Positions 43,026 to 52,453 of a stretch of 64,000 nt of DNA are shown piece after piece. Made by a program: the position numbers and the translations under genes. Below the pieces are notes generated by a model, which saw only the letters and a program-made list of their open reading frames with translations, did no database searches and was not told the origin of the DNA. The stretch's first letter is position 1; every line of letters begins with the position of its first letter. This DNA is from Paenibacillus lactis (lineage in GTDB: Bacteria; Bacillota; Bacilli; Paenibacillales; Paenibacillaceae), in the NCBI RefSeq assembly GCF_017873605.1, contig NZ_JAGGKI010000013.1:62001-126000 (forward strand), read 5' to 3'.

Positions 43026-44762
43026 TTGAATTCCCGAACGAGAAAATTCTTGTCGTATTACAAGCCGTATATCGGGCTGCTCGCGGCTGATTTGGCCTGC
43101 GCATTCATCGTATCGGCCATTACGCTCCTGCTGCCGTTATGCGTAAGGTATATTACGATCAATGTCCTGGAGGAACAAAGGCCGGATGCGCTCAGTCAGA
43201 TCTACTTGATGGGGGTGGTCATGCTGGGTATGGTGATCATCCACACCCTGTGCGATATGTTCATCTCCTATAAAGGGCATATGATGGGCGCTTACATGGA
43301 ACGGGACATGAGAAGTGAATTGTTTGACCATTTCCAGAAGCTTTCGTTCAGCTTTTACGACGAGCATAAAACCGGGCAGCTGATGACCCGTGCCACCAAT
43401 GACATCCTTTCACTGACCGAATTGTATCATCACGGTCCGGAGGACCTGGCGATATCCGTGCTGAAATTTACCGGTGCCTTCATCATTTTGATGTATATTG
43501 ACGTAAAGCTTACATTCATCGTTTTTATGTTCTTTCCGGTGATGGCCGTGTTCGCGTTCTATTTCAATAAGAGAATGAACAAGGCGCTCCGGGTCAGCAA
43601 GGACCGGATCGGGGACATCAATGCCCAAGTAGAGGATTCCTTGTCCGGCATCCGGGTCGTGAAGTCGTTTTCGAACGAGCAGGTGGAGAAGGAGAAGTTC
43701 GAATACGAGAACCGCCGCTTTGTCGACAGCAGGAGAGAAGGGTATAAGAGCGAGACTTATTTTCATGAAGGCTTGGTCGGGTTTACGCAGCTGATCACCA
43801 TTGCAGTGATCGTCTTCGGCGGTGCGGCGATCGTGGATGCTTCGCTTGAGCTTGCGGACCTGCTGACCTTTTTCCTGTGCATCGGCATCCTGATTGAACC
43901 GATACAGCGGCTGGTAAATTTTGCGAGGTTATACCAGGAGGGCATCACCGGATTCGACCGGTTTATGGAGATTCTGGAGGTCGAGCCGGACATCGTGGAC
44001 GCCCCTGATGCCATTGAACTGGCCCATGTGCGCGGCAGCGTGGAATTCCGGAATGTAAGCTTTAAGTATAAGGAGGATTACGGCGAGGTCCTTAAACATG
44101 TGTCGCTCCACATCAAACCCGGGGAGTATATTGCCCTTGTCGGGCCGTCCGGGGTCGGCAAAACCACCTTCTGCTCCTTGATCCCAAGATTCTATGAAAC
44201 GAGCGAAGGCAGCATTCTCATTGACGGCATCCCCATCCGCGATGTTACGCTGCGCTCGCTTCGGAGAAGCATTGGCATCGTTCAACAGGATGTATATTTG
44301 TTCTCCGGAACGGTTGCAGACAATATTCGGTATGGGAACATGGAGGCAAGCATGGAGGAGATCGTGGAGGCGGCAAAAAGGGCGAATGCCCATGATTTCA
44401 TCATGGCATTGCCCGGCGGGTATGACACGGATATCGGTCAACGCGGCGTCAAATTGTCGGGCGGACAGAAGCAGCGGCTCAGCATTGCGCGTGTGTTTTT
44501 GAAGAATCCGCCGATTATCATTTTCGACGAAGCGACAAGCTCATTGGATAACGAGAGCGAGCGGGCAGTCCAGCAATCGCTGGAACAGCTGAGCGAGAAC
44601 CGGACAACAATCGTCATTGCCCATCGTCTGTCGACCGTCCGCAACGCGCAGCGGATTATCGTCCTATCCGATGACGGAATTGAGGAGCAGGGAACGCACG
44701 AAGAGCTGATCGGGAAGAAAGGGCGATACGCCCATTTATATGAAATGCAGCTGCGCGTTTGA
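43026..44762 (+). CDS. ABC exporter, fused membrane and ATPase (type I)
   Basis: A 578-residue half-transporter that works as a dimer. Residues about 1-310 form six transmembrane helices; about 335-570 form the ATPase with Walker A GPSGVGKTT, Q-loop QQDVYLF, signature LSGGQKQRLS, Walker B IIIFDEATSSLD and switch His in IVIAHRLST. It is similar to lipid/multidrug exporters of the BmrA/MsbA kind. The start is TTG 43026 with GGAGGAG seven bases before. A leader peptide and competing hairpins precede it. Substrate unknown. Confidence 0.92.
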   Translation: MNSRTRKFLSYYKPYIGLLAADLACAFIVSAITLLLPLCVRYITINVLEEQRPDALSQIYLMGVVMLGMVIIHTLCDMFISYKGHMMGAYMERDMRSELFDHFQKLSFSFYDEHKTGQLMTRATNDILSLTELYHHGPEDLAISVLKFTGAFIILMYIDVKLTFIVFMFFPVMAVFAFYFNKRMNKALRVSKDRIGDINAQVEDSLSGIRVVKSFSNEQVEKEKFEYENRRFVDSRREGYKSETYFHEGLVGFTQLITIAVIVFGGAAIVDASLELADLLTFFLCIGILIEPIQRLVNFARLYQEGITGFDRFMEILEVEPDIVDAPDAIELAHVRGSVEFRNVSFKYKEDYGEVLKHVSLHIKPGEYIALVGPSGVGKTTFCSLIPRFYETSEGSILIDGIPIRDVTLRSLRRSIGIVQQDVYLFSGTVADNIRYGNMEASMEEIVEAAKRANAHDFIMALPGGYDTDIGQRGVKLSGGQKQRLSIARVFLKNPPIIIFDEATSSLDNESERAVQQSLEQLSENRTTIVIAHRLSTVRNAQRIIVLSDDGIEEQGTHEELIGKKGRYAHLYEMQLRV

Positions 44763-45115
44763 GGATCAGTTAAGGCATGCAAGGCAGGGGCTTGAAAAAA
44801 ACACCATCGCGGTGCGTTGGCATGCTGTTAACCGGTTGCCGGCGCGATTTTCATGGAAAGCCTGCGAAAGCAGGCTTTCTTCCTGTTCCATCTGACAGGA
44901 CATTGGATCGCTATTCCTCGGGGGCCAAAATATGGTTTATTTGTCTTCCTTCATCGAGTACAATGTACATAATTTATTCGAAGTACGCTCTATAGCGTAA
45001 ACATTGCCGCAGCGATAAGGGCTGAACATGCCTGTATACACTGCCGTATTTTATTAGTATGGGTGGCAGGGCGGCTTTGGGCGTGATGCCAATCTATAAG
45101 AGGAGGCCTATTGAA
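44763..45115. other. Gap without a confirmed gene
   Basis: Contains the ABC-transporter terminator (44855-44883) and the promoter region of the next gene. No convincing open frame; no clear -35/-10 pair could be chosen (TACAAT at about 44959 lacks a partner). Confidence 0.6.
44855..44883 (+). terminator. Terminator of ABC exporter
   Basis: GGAAAGCCTGC, GAAA tetraloop, GCAGGCTTTC, then TTCC. A very stable hairpin with a short T run. Confidence 0.75.
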
Positions 45116-45676
45116 ATGGGGAAACAATTTCCGTCCATGCTCCCGGAGCATATGGCGTTTATCCGGAAACAGCATCTGTTTTTTGTCGGGACTGCGGCAT
45201 CGTCGCCTGATGGGCATGTGAATCTGTCGCCGAAGGGGTATGATACCTTTCGCATCCTGTCCGAGAATCAAGTTGCATACCTGGATCTGACCGGGAGCGG
45301 GAATGAGACAAGCGCTCATATTGTGGAGAATGGCCGGATTACGGTTATGTTCTGCGCGTTTGAAGGCCCTCCTAACATTTTGCGCCTCTATGGGACCGGA
45401 ACGGTTCTGCTGCCTGGAGACGAGCGATGGGAAGAGCTGTACAGCCGCTTCGAGCCAATTGCCGGCGCGAGGCAAATTATTGTCGTTGACGTGCACAAGG
45501 TACAGACTTCATGCGGTTATGCCGTGCCTTTCATGACTTATGAGAAGGAACGGGACACACTCCAGCGATGGGCGGAGCATAAAGGGGAAGAGGGGCTCGC
45601 GAGTTATTGGCAGGAGAAAAACATGCATACCATCGACGGATTGCCAACCCCTCTGGGAAGGAGAATCGGTAAGTAG
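45116..45676 (+). CDS. Pyridoxamine 5'-phosphate oxidase-family protein
   Basis: A 186-residue split-barrel flavin-binding protein (MAFIRKQHLFFVGTAASSPDGHVNLSPKG in parts; the NLSPKG loop is typical of the PPOX/general stress FMN-binding group). It may reduce a flavin, F420 or haem-linked substrate; not the true PdxH. AGGAGG nine bases before ATG 45116 chooses this start over GTG-like ones upstream. Convergent with the propeller gene. Confidence 0.87.
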   Translation: MGKQFPSMLPEHMAFIRKQHLFFVGTAASSPDGHVNLSPKGYDTFRILSENQVAYLDLTGSGNETSAHIVENGRITVMFCAFEGPPNILRLYGTGTVLLPGDERWEELYSRFEPIAGARQIIVVDVHKVQTSCGYAVPFMTYEKERDTLQRWAEHKGEEGLASYWQEKNMHTIDGLPTPLGRRIGK

Positions 45677-45694
45677 AACTAGGGAGTTTTTTAT

Positions 45695-47056
45695 TTAACG
45701 AATGAACTTGAGCGTCCGGCTGAGCTGAAGGATGTGGCCTCGATCCGCCCATAAAATAAAATAAGGATAAGAGCTGCCTTGAATAACAACCGGCTCCGGA
45801 TATTTAACGATCAGTGCGGACTGGTTCCCCATTTCGGCGGGCTGATCTGCGGAAGGGAATATATAGCAGGCAGCTTGAGACTGAATGACGGCCGGGATGA
45901 TCCTCGGATTGCTGCCATAGGGTCTTAAGGGATGAAATGCCTCCGATCTGCACACTTCGTGGATGTCCGCTTCGGACATGATGGCGGATATTTGGAAAAA
46001 ACCGTCCGGGCCTTCGTATCGCTCATCGGTCACCCGCACCCAATTCATTGGGTAGTAGAATGATACGTTGTACGCTGAATTGCGATATAAGCGGTACGGA
46101 TGGATAGCCGGTCTTGGCGGTGACCACGCTAAAGCCGTAATTCGTCCTGCATCAACGATTTTAACAGGTGGTAAGGAGGCTGCTGTATCCACGATCCAAA
46201 TTTGAGATGCAGGCTCTTGTTCGCCGCAGCCCGATAAATAAGCGATGCGACTGCCGTCCGGCGACCAGCTTACCGGCGTTGCGAAGCAGCTTGAGATCGC
46301 CAGAGTTCGCTGCTGCCCCCCATTCCGAGCATCGGTCTGGATGTAAGAAATATACTGATTCTGAATCAAATCCGTCGCACTATACGAGATTAGAGAGGAG
46401 TCCGGCGACCATGCGGGATAATAGTTTTTGGCCTGCGGACCGCCTTCGAGCTGACGGCGCTCGCCCGTTGCCAGGTTGACAACCGATATCAAGGATATGC
46501 TGACTCCCGGCGATGTATAGAGCGCAAACTGCCCGTCAGGGGAAATCCTGACGTCGTGAAGCGGACCTTCGGTATTCTGCGTTAATTGAACCCTGTCTGT
46601 GCCAGCTATGTCGGTTCGGAATAGCTGCACGTTTCCCATTTCATCCGGGGCGGCATAGAGGAGCGCTTCCCCGGAAGGAAACCACTGGACATCGGCGGCC
46701 CCCTCGTGAACGATCGCAGTGCTGACATGTAAGCGAATGTCGTAGATGACGATCCGGCTGCCCTTTACGTAGGTCAAATACCTGCTGTCCGGCGACCAGC
46801 TCAGCAGCGTATAGGGCTCGATCTGATCGATGCGGGCCAGGTTGCCGTCCTGCATATCCAACACAAACACAATACCGTTACGGCCGATGAAGGATACAAA
46901 GCGGGTGTCCGGCGACCAGTATGGAATGGAATGCGCTTCGCCCAGATTCTCGGTCAGCCTGAATATGCGGCCGTCTGCAAGCCGGTACATCCAGATGTCG
47001 TAAGCCGTGCTCCCAGAAGCTGCCGTAAATAGAATTGCATCTTCCATGTTATTCAT
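45695..47056 (-). CDS. WD40/TolB-like beta-propeller protein
   Basis: A 453-residue protein with repeated propeller blades, each with a (Y/L/V)(S/A)WSPD(S/G) motif: at least six copies (IPYWSPDTRF, LLSWSPDSRY, VRISPDGQF, YPAWSPDSSL, VSWSPDGSR, LAWSPP). A C-terminal domain (about 330-453) has a different fold. No signal sequence, so cytoplasmic. TolB-like propellers often bind proteins or substrates. Partner unknown. A GGTGG site precedes ATG 47056. Confidence 0.85.
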   Translation of the reverse strand: MNNMEDAILFTAASGSTAYDIWMYRLADGRIFRLTENLGEAHSIPYWSPDTRFVSFIGRNGIVFVLDMQDGNLARIDQIEPYTLLSWSPDSRYLTYVKGSRIVIYDIRLHVSTAIVHEGAADVQWFPSGEALLYAAPDEMGNVQLFRTDIAGTDRVQLTQNTEGPLHDVRISPDGQFALYTSPGVSISLISVVNLATGERRQLEGGPQAKNYYPAWSPDSSLISYSATDLIQNQYISYIQTDARNGGQQRTLAISSCFATPVSWSPDGSRIAYLSGCGEQEPASQIWIVDTAASLPPVKIVDAGRITALAWSPPRPAIHPYRLYRNSAYNVSFYYPMNWVRVTDERYEGPDGFFQISAIMSEADIHEVCRSEAFHPLRPYGSNPRIIPAVIQSQAACYIFPSADQPAEMGNQSALIVKYPEPVVIQGSSYPYFILWADRGHILQLSRTLKFIR

Positions 47057-47098
47057 CCCTAGGGACCACCTTTCGTGAACGATGATCCTATAGTGTAT

Positions 47099-47353
47099 TC
47101 ATTCGTCCGAAATAGGCGAATCGGAAGCCTCGGTTGCGCATTTTATTTCATGCGGATCCATTTTTTCTTTAGTGAGCACCTGGATCCACAGGTATTGATC
47201 GAGAAAGATATGGCCTGCATTCCACCGTATATTGTTATTGAAACCCGAAGGGACTAGATCGGCTTCCTCATCCGTAACATCCCTCAGTGCGTCCATAACC
47301 GTGCTGCGACAGCTCTCTAACTGTTTGAATAAAATCTCGTGCCGTTTTTTCAT
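47099..47353 (-). pseudogene. Truncated DinB-family gene
   Basis: The 84-residue frame begins like a DinB_2/YfiT-type protein (MKKRHEILFKQLESCRSTVM, RWNAGHIFLDQYLWIQVLTKE with a metal-type His) but ends after about 70 recognisable residues, while family members have about 150-170. The tail (EKMDPHEIKCATEASDSPIS) does not resemble the family, and the remaining part would fall within the propeller gene. The 3' end has probably been lost by deletion. It may still be made as a short protein. Confidence 0.6.
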
Positions 47354-47531
47354 CGGTGGGGACCCTTATCTATTCGCAATCATCTTATGCATTTTCAATA
47401 CCAGCTCCGCATTTCCTTTCCCGAAGAGATTCTAAAAATGAGAAAATTGTTCAGTCGCATCGCAGCTAAGTTTGCTATCATAGTTTCAAAAGATCATGAT
47501 TATCAACGTTGCAAGCGGGGAGATAAGCAGC

Positions 47532-48896
47532 ATGCATACAAGCAACATTGTCAGGCGAGCCATGGATTATATGGAGGAGTTTCTTGACGAGCCCCTGGAT
47601 CTGTCCGATATCGCCAAGACGGCTGGGGTCTCGGTAGCCCACCTGTACCGGGTGTTCTACAGCTTGACCGGCCATCCGGTCAAAGAATACATACGCAAAC
47701 GCAGAACCAGCGAGGCTGCCGGCTTGCTGCGTACAACCGACTTGGGGGCAATGGATATCGCAATCCGATGCGGTTTCGAGACCTATCGAGCTTTCTTGAA
47801 GGCATTCAAGCGATACACGGGACTGACACCGACCGAATATCGGGACGCGGAATCCTTCTTCAGCTTCGAACGCCTCCCGCTCGAAGATAGCGGCACCTCC
47901 CATGAGAAGCAGGTGTTCGGCCAGCATGCGCATTCGGATATCCGAATTGTCCGGCTACCGCCGCGGAAAGGAATCGGATACTTGCATGTTTCGGAGCGAG
48001 AGGATGGACTGGAAGAAGATGCCCTGAAACGTTTTCGCGCATGCTTGGCCGCAAGGGGACAGGAGCTTTGTGACATGAGTGTATTCGGCTGGAACGTCGA
48101 TCTTGACGAGGGGAGGCCTTTGTTTGGGTATCAGCTGCTTGCTCCTGATATCCCGTTCGGTCCGGGAGGCATCGTTCATCCGGAGCTAAAGCCCGTTGAT
48201 CTTCAGGGTGGGGTGTTTGCCAGCTGCAGAGCCCGTGCTTTGTCGGCTGAGCAGATTGTCGAGGACTGGAACAGGCTCTATTCCGGCTGGCTTCCGGGGA
48301 GCCGGTTCGAACCAGCCTCGGACCGGCTTTTTGAACAATTTGTGTTCAAGGGAGATCAGATCATGCAGGTGCATCTTTATCTCCCGGTGGTACGCAGCCG
48401 GAAGACACAACCCATAGAAATCGTTGAGCTCAAGCCGGTCGACGTCTTGGCGTTTCGGGCCGAAGGGTCCGGGTCGATAATACGTGCCGACCAGGCTGCG
48501 ATCGAGTGGTTGAAGAGCAGCGGATGGGACGGGGATGACGGCTTCGCAGTGTTTATGAGCTGGCGGAAAGCTACGACAGATGATGAACCATCCGCTTGCG
48601 AAGTCTTCATAGCTCTCCCGCAAGGATACAGGCGATCACCAGCGGATAACGGTAGGCTTACCCGGCTTGATGGGGGCTTATACGCATGCTTGGCTTCAGA
48701 GGCGGGCGGTACGATGACTGGTGTGCTGGCGGTCTTGAATCGCTGGTTGGAGGCCTCGGCAGACTATAGTCCAGACGCTGGCCGATCTTGGCTCATTCGT
48801 TATCTGCCTCAATCGAACGGATCTACGCAGCTCTCTAGTTCTCGCTTCCGATCGTATGCGTTCTGCTGCGTGCCGATAACCCGATCACATGGATAA
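47532..48896 (+). CDS. AraC-family regulator with GyrI-like ligand domains
   Basis: The 454-residue protein has an N-terminal AraC HTH pair (about 5-105, LDLSDIAKTAGVSVAHLYRVF and DIAIRCGFETYRAFLKAFKRY), then two tandem GyrI-like effector-binding domains (about 130-280 and 295-440). This layout resembles Rob/YdeE/BltR-type multidrug sensors. GGGGAGATAA precedes ATG 47532; an upstream ATG at 47496 is possible but less favoured. Target genes are not evident, though the next gene may belong to it. Confidence 0.88.
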   Translation: MHTSNIVRRAMDYMEEFLDEPLDLSDIAKTAGVSVAHLYRVFYSLTGHPVKEYIRKRRTSEAAGLLRTTDLGAMDIAIRCGFETYRAFLKAFKRYTGLTPTEYRDAESFFSFERLPLEDSGTSHEKQVFGQHAHSDIRIVRLPPRKGIGYLHVSEREDGLEEDALKRFRACLAARGQELCDMSVFGWNVDLDEGRPLFGYQLLAPDIPFGPGGIVHPELKPVDLQGGVFASCRARALSAEQIVEDWNRLYSGWLPGSRFEPASDRLFEQFVFKGDQIMQVHLYLPVVRSRKTQPIEIVELKPVDVLAFRAEGSGSIIRADQAAIEWLKSSGWDGDDGFAVFMSWRKATTDDEPSACEVFIALPQGYRRSPADNGRLTRLDGGLYACLASEAGGTMTGVLAVLNRWLEASADYSPDAGRSWLIRYLPQSNGSTQLSSSRFRSYAFCCVPITRSHG

Positions 48897-48908
48897 GGAG
48901 AGACGACT

Positions 48909-49415
48909 ATGAATCCGCTGAGGAGAAAAGAACAGGAAATGCCCGAAGGATACCGCCCCTTCAAGGCACCTCGAGTGATGAAATTGCTGAACGGAGGAAC
49001 TAGTATGAACGGATCTCGGAAAGAAGCGGATGGACTGTCATCCGCCAGCCCGATCATGAATAAAGTAGGGAGCATTTTCGTGCCGGTCCGCGATATCGAA
49101 CGATCCCGTGCCTGGTACTGCCGCATGCTTGGATTAAATGAAGAGGAATGTTCGATCCTGAACGGTCATTTATGTCCGCTGCCGATGGAGGGGACCGGGA
49201 TTATCCTGGATACGATGCCAATGTGGAGTGGCGGTCGGGAAGAGGGAGCGCCGCATATCGAGACGCCTGCCTTCATGCTCCTGACGCAAGACTTGCAAGG
49301 AGCTTATACGTACATGAAGGAGCTGGGCGCAGAAATCGTAACGGAGATCGAGCACGACCACTGGTTCGTAGTCAAGGATCCGGATGGAAACAAGCTGATG
49401 ATCTGCAAAGAATAA
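48909..49415 (+). CDS. VOC-superfamily (glyoxalase/bleomycin resistance-like) protein
   Basis: A VOC domain of about 120 residues (GSIFVPVRDIERSRAWYCRML, ending HDHWFVVKDPDGNKLMIC) with the Glu/His pattern for a metal. The ~45 residue N-terminal extension is odd: a second ATG at 49005 (GGAGG seven bases before) would give a normal-size protein of 136 residues. Both starts have ribosome sites (AAGGAGAG for 48909). It follows the AraC gene by 12 bp, so probably the same operon. Confidence 0.8.
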   Translation: MNPLRRKEQEMPEGYRPFKAPRVMKLLNGGTSMNGSRKEADGLSSASPIMNKVGSIFVPVRDIERSRAWYCRMLGLNEEECSILNGHLCPLPMEGTGIILDTMPMWSGGREEGAPHIETPAFMLLTQDLQGAYTYMKELGAEIVTEIEHDHWFVVKDPDGNKLMICKE

Positions 49416-49452
49416 TAAGATTTCGTCCACACAAGAAGATCCCATCAAAGAT

Positions 49453-49484
49453 GAATAAAGCCGGCGGATACCGCCGGCTTATTC
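49453..49484 (+). terminator. Terminator after VOC gene
   Basis: GAATAAAGCCGGCGG pairs with CCGCCGGCTTATTC across an ATA loop; T run short. Confidence 0.75.
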
Positions 49485-49638
49485 GGCATATGCAGAACAG
49501 CAATCACATTGCCGACCAGCGGCTTGTTCAGGACGGCGAGAGAATTGCTACATGCCATTGTTTGCACTTTCGATACCGAAACCTCATCTTCTCGTAACCT
49601 CTGACGAGCCGTACCCGTTTATAATGTGGTAAATCATA

Positions 49639-50079
49639 TTGGCCAGCGCTTTTCCATCCAAACCGATGGTTTCGCCGGATGGACTCAAATTAGCTTTTAT
49701 CGCTCCGTTCGAATTCGAATTGTCGGGCGAAATTTGGCTGTACGATCATACCCGGAACAATACGAACAAAATATTGTCATCGGATGACTTTCCTTCTGAT
49801 CTTTCGCCGAAAAGAGTGTATTGGCTGGATGACGCACATCTGCTGATCTCCACGGGCAATAAATATGGAACCATTCCTTCCACAAGGCAGCTTTTTGTCT
49901 ATTCGTTGAATAGCGAAAATATGCAGGAGAAATATGCAGTTCAAGAAACGCAGCATATCGCCTCGATTACCCTGCAAGAAGCCTTGATCCAATTAAAGAT
50001 CGAAACCTATGACAATAATTTTATGGAGATTACGGGTACTCAAAACGTCAATTTCCCAGTTAGTAAATTTCTGGAATAA
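49639..50079 (+). CDS. DUF4652-like small propeller-type protein, maybe truncated
   Basis: A 146-residue frame with text like the C-terminal domain of DUF4652 proteins (MVSPDGLKLAFIAPFEFELSG, IWLYDHTRNN). Lacks a signal sequence and a visible ribosome site; the start TTG 49639 lies only 14 bp after a TATAAT (49620-49625), so it is either leaderless or the remains of a longer gene. It is followed by a terminator. Function unknown. Confidence 0.5.
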   Translation: MASAFPSKPMVSPDGLKLAFIAPFEFELSGEIWLYDHTRNNTNKILSSDDFPSDLSPKRVYWLDDAHLLISTGNKYGTIPSTRQLFVYSLNSENMQEKYAVQETQHIASITLQEALIQLKIETYDNNFMEITGTQNVNFPVSKFLE

Positions 50080-50093
50080 TCCAATATAAATAG

Positions 50094-50134
50094 CGAAAGG
50101 ACCTCGCAGGCATTTTATCCCGCAGGTTCTTTTT
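50094..50134 (+). terminator. Terminator
   Basis: GGACCT(C)GC pairs with GC(A)GGTTC around a long loop containing further GG/CC pairs, followed by seven T. Confidence 0.65.
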
Positions 50135-50232
50135 TTGATGCCGGCCTTAACGCATGTTATGCTGGACTTCCCAAAAGCCGAATTTGGGGATCCGTATAAT
50201 TTTGCACACGAAACCGTACGAGGTTTGCGCTG

Positions 50233-50260
50233 TTGTCATGCCTCGCTGCTAACGTATAAT
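50233..50260 (+). promoter_or_regulatory. Promoter of the PTS operon
   Basis: TTGTCA (50233-50238), 16-bp spacer, TATAAT (50255-50260). A second TATAAT at 50195-50200 has no good -35. Confidence 0.6.
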
Positions 50261-50304
50261 TCATTGCAAGCAGGGATACCCGCAATAAGAAAGGAGGGGT
50301 CACC

Positions 50305-52431
50305 ATTCTTGATGAACGCAGCATGTCGATCCTGGAGCTTCTGCAGAAAACGGCCGACTACGTTCCGATCCAGGAAATGATGGATACCTTCAACATCTCC
50401 AAACGAACGGTTTATTACGATATGGATAAAATCAACGGATGGCTGCGCTTTCAGCAGCTGCCGCCGGTCGCATACGTTCGGGAAACCGGGTACCTGCTGC
50501 CTCAGAAAACGCGGTCGGAGCTGCCGAAACGGATGAAAGACGTTCCGGCGACCCACTACTATCTTTCCCGCGAGGAACGCAAGGCATGGCTCGGCCTGCA
50601 CTTGATCAGCCGCAGCGAGCCGATGTATCTGCATCATATGGAGGAGCTGCTGCAGGTCAGCCGGGGCACCGCCCATTCGGAGCTGAAGGAGCTTCGCAGC
50701 GAGTTGAGACGTTTTTGCTTACAGATCGTTTATGAACGCAAACGGGGCTATACCGTGCAGGGGAACGAGAAGGATGTAAGAGCTGCGATATCCTCCTTTT
50801 TGAATGATTTGCTTCCCTCCGTCAGCACCGAAGGGATTCGAGTTCGAATCGAGCAGCTGATGACGGAGGAACTGTTCCGCGCATCTGCGATGATGCTGGA
50901 AACAGAGCAGTGGTCCGCGGTATATGACATGATCGCATCCGGCGAACGCTTGATCGGTATGGAATTGTCCGATGAGACCATTGCCCATCTGGCGTCCCGG
51001 TTAATCCTGTACACGAGCAGATTTCTCCAAGGGCACCCAGTCGAGCTGGATGACGAGGAGAAATCGGCGCTGCTGCAGGTCCCGCAATACCGGGCGGCTC
51101 AGGAAATCGCGGGACGCCTGGGGTCATTGGCAGGAGCGGATTTGCCGGAAGATGAGGTGTGTTATATTACGATCCAGCTGCTGACGGGCAAAGTGAACAA
51201 GCTCGAGGTCGAACCGGACAGCCAGGAAGCGAGGCGGGTCCGGGAAGCGGTTCGACGGATGATCGAGGCCTTTGAGCATCAGGGCTGCGTTCATTTCCGC
51301 AACCGGGCGGAGCTTGAGAAGCCGCTCGTGCTTCATGTGAAGTCATTATATTACCGTGCAAAGTACGGGATCCCGGCAGATAATCCGTTGGCGGAGACGA
51401 TCATGGTGAAATACCGGGAGATATTCGAGCTGACGAAGCAATCGGCTCAGCCATTGGAAGGGCTGCTGGGCCGTCCGCTGAGCGAGCATGAAATCTCATA
51501 TCTGACGATGCATTTCGGCGGCTGGATACGCAGTCAAGACATCGTATTGTCGCCCCGGAAGACAGCGGTCATCGTATGCGTTAACGGCATATCCGCTTCC
51601 CGGCTGCTCAAGGTTCAGATCGAGCAGCTGCTCCCGTCCGTTGATTTGGTTGCGATCCTGTCGCTGCGGCAATACGAGACGTTTGAACGAAGCGTTGATT
51701 TCGTCTTTTCCACAGTCCCGCTTCATGGCAGCAAGGTTCCCGTATTTACCGTTCCGGCGGTTCTGAACGATACCGAGAAGGTTCACTTGCTGAATCAGCT
51801 GACCCCTTACATTAAAGGGAACGGCGGACCGCTGCCCGGACCTTCCGCGCAGGCCATCGTCGATCTGGTAGGAAAGCATGTCGAGATTCCCGACAAAGCG
51901 CTGCTGCTGGAAGAGATTCAGCGGTATCTGACGGCGGCGAAAAGCATCGCACCCGCAGACTACAAACCAACGCTTGCGGAGCTGCTGCCTGCATCGCGAA
52001 TACAAATACTCGACAGCGTTTCCGATTGGCGAAGCGCGATTCGTACAGCCGCCGATCCGCTGGTGAAAGAAGGGTGTATCCAGACGCAGTACGTTCAGGC
52101 GATGATCGATAACGTCGAGCGGTACGGACCGTACATCGTCACTGCACCAGGAATCGCCATTGCCCATGCGAAGCCGGAGGATGGAGCCTTCCGTCATGCG
52201 ATGGCGTTGATCAGCATCCGCAGCGGCGTGCCCTTCAGCGATGAATCCAGGCATTTGGTTCACGGACTGTTCGTCATGGTGAGCGCGGACGGCGAGTCGC
52301 ATCTGAAGGCATTGTCGCAGCTAACGCATCTGCTTAGAGACGACGGCAACCGCATTTTGATGGGACAAGCGGACAGCAAAGAGGATGTGCTGCAGCTCAT
52401 CCGCAAGTATTCGACGACCTCAGAAGAATGA
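50305..52431 (+). CDS. PRD-type transcription activator with PTS EIIB and EIIA domains
   Basis: A 708-residue multidomain regulator of the MtlR/LicR kind: HTH domains (about 1-120), PRD1 and PRD2 (about 180-410), EIIB-galactitol-like (about 415-505, ICVNGISASRLL) and EIIA-like (about 560-705, with His in GIAIAHAKPEDGA). PTS phosphorylation of PRD and EII domains would tune its activity. The annotated ATG 50323 has no site; AAGGAGG (50291-50297) is 7 bases before an in-frame ATT at 50305 and 25 before the ATG, so a rare ATT start is likely. It precedes the PTS genes it probably activates. Confidence 0.93.
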   Translation: MLDERSMSILELLQKTADYVPIQEMMDTFNISKRTVYYDMDKINGWLRFQQLPPVAYVRETGYLLPQKTRSELPKRMKDVPATHYYLSREERKAWLGLHLISRSEPMYLHHMEELLQVSRGTAHSELKELRSELRRFCLQIVYERKRGYTVQGNEKDVRAAISSFLNDLLPSVSTEGIRVRIEQLMTEELFRASAMMLETEQWSAVYDMIASGERLIGMELSDETIAHLASRLILYTSRFLQGHPVELDDEEKSALLQVPQYRAAQEIAGRLGSLAGADLPEDEVCYITIQLLTGKVNKLEVEPDSQEARRVREAVRRMIEAFEHQGCVHFRNRAELEKPLVLHVKSLYYRAKYGIPADNPLAETIMVKYREIFELTKQSAQPLEGLLGRPLSEHEISYLTMHFGGWIRSQDIVLSPRKTAVIVCVNGISASRLLKVQIEQLLPSVDLVAILSLRQYETFERSVDFVFSTVPLHGSKVPVFTVPAVLNDTEKVHLLNQLTPYIKGNGGPLPGPSAQAIVDLVGKHVEIPDKALLLEEIQRYLTAAKSIAPADYKPTLAELLPASRIQILDSVSDWRSAIRTAADPLVKEGCIQTQYVQAMIDNVERYGPYIVTAPGIAIAHAKPEDGAFRHAMALISIRSGVPFSDESRHLVHGLFVMVSADGESHLKALSQLTHLLRDDGNRILMGQADSKEDVLQLIRKYSTTSEE

Positions 52432-52453
52432 AGAGACATGAAGGAGGAGCAAG

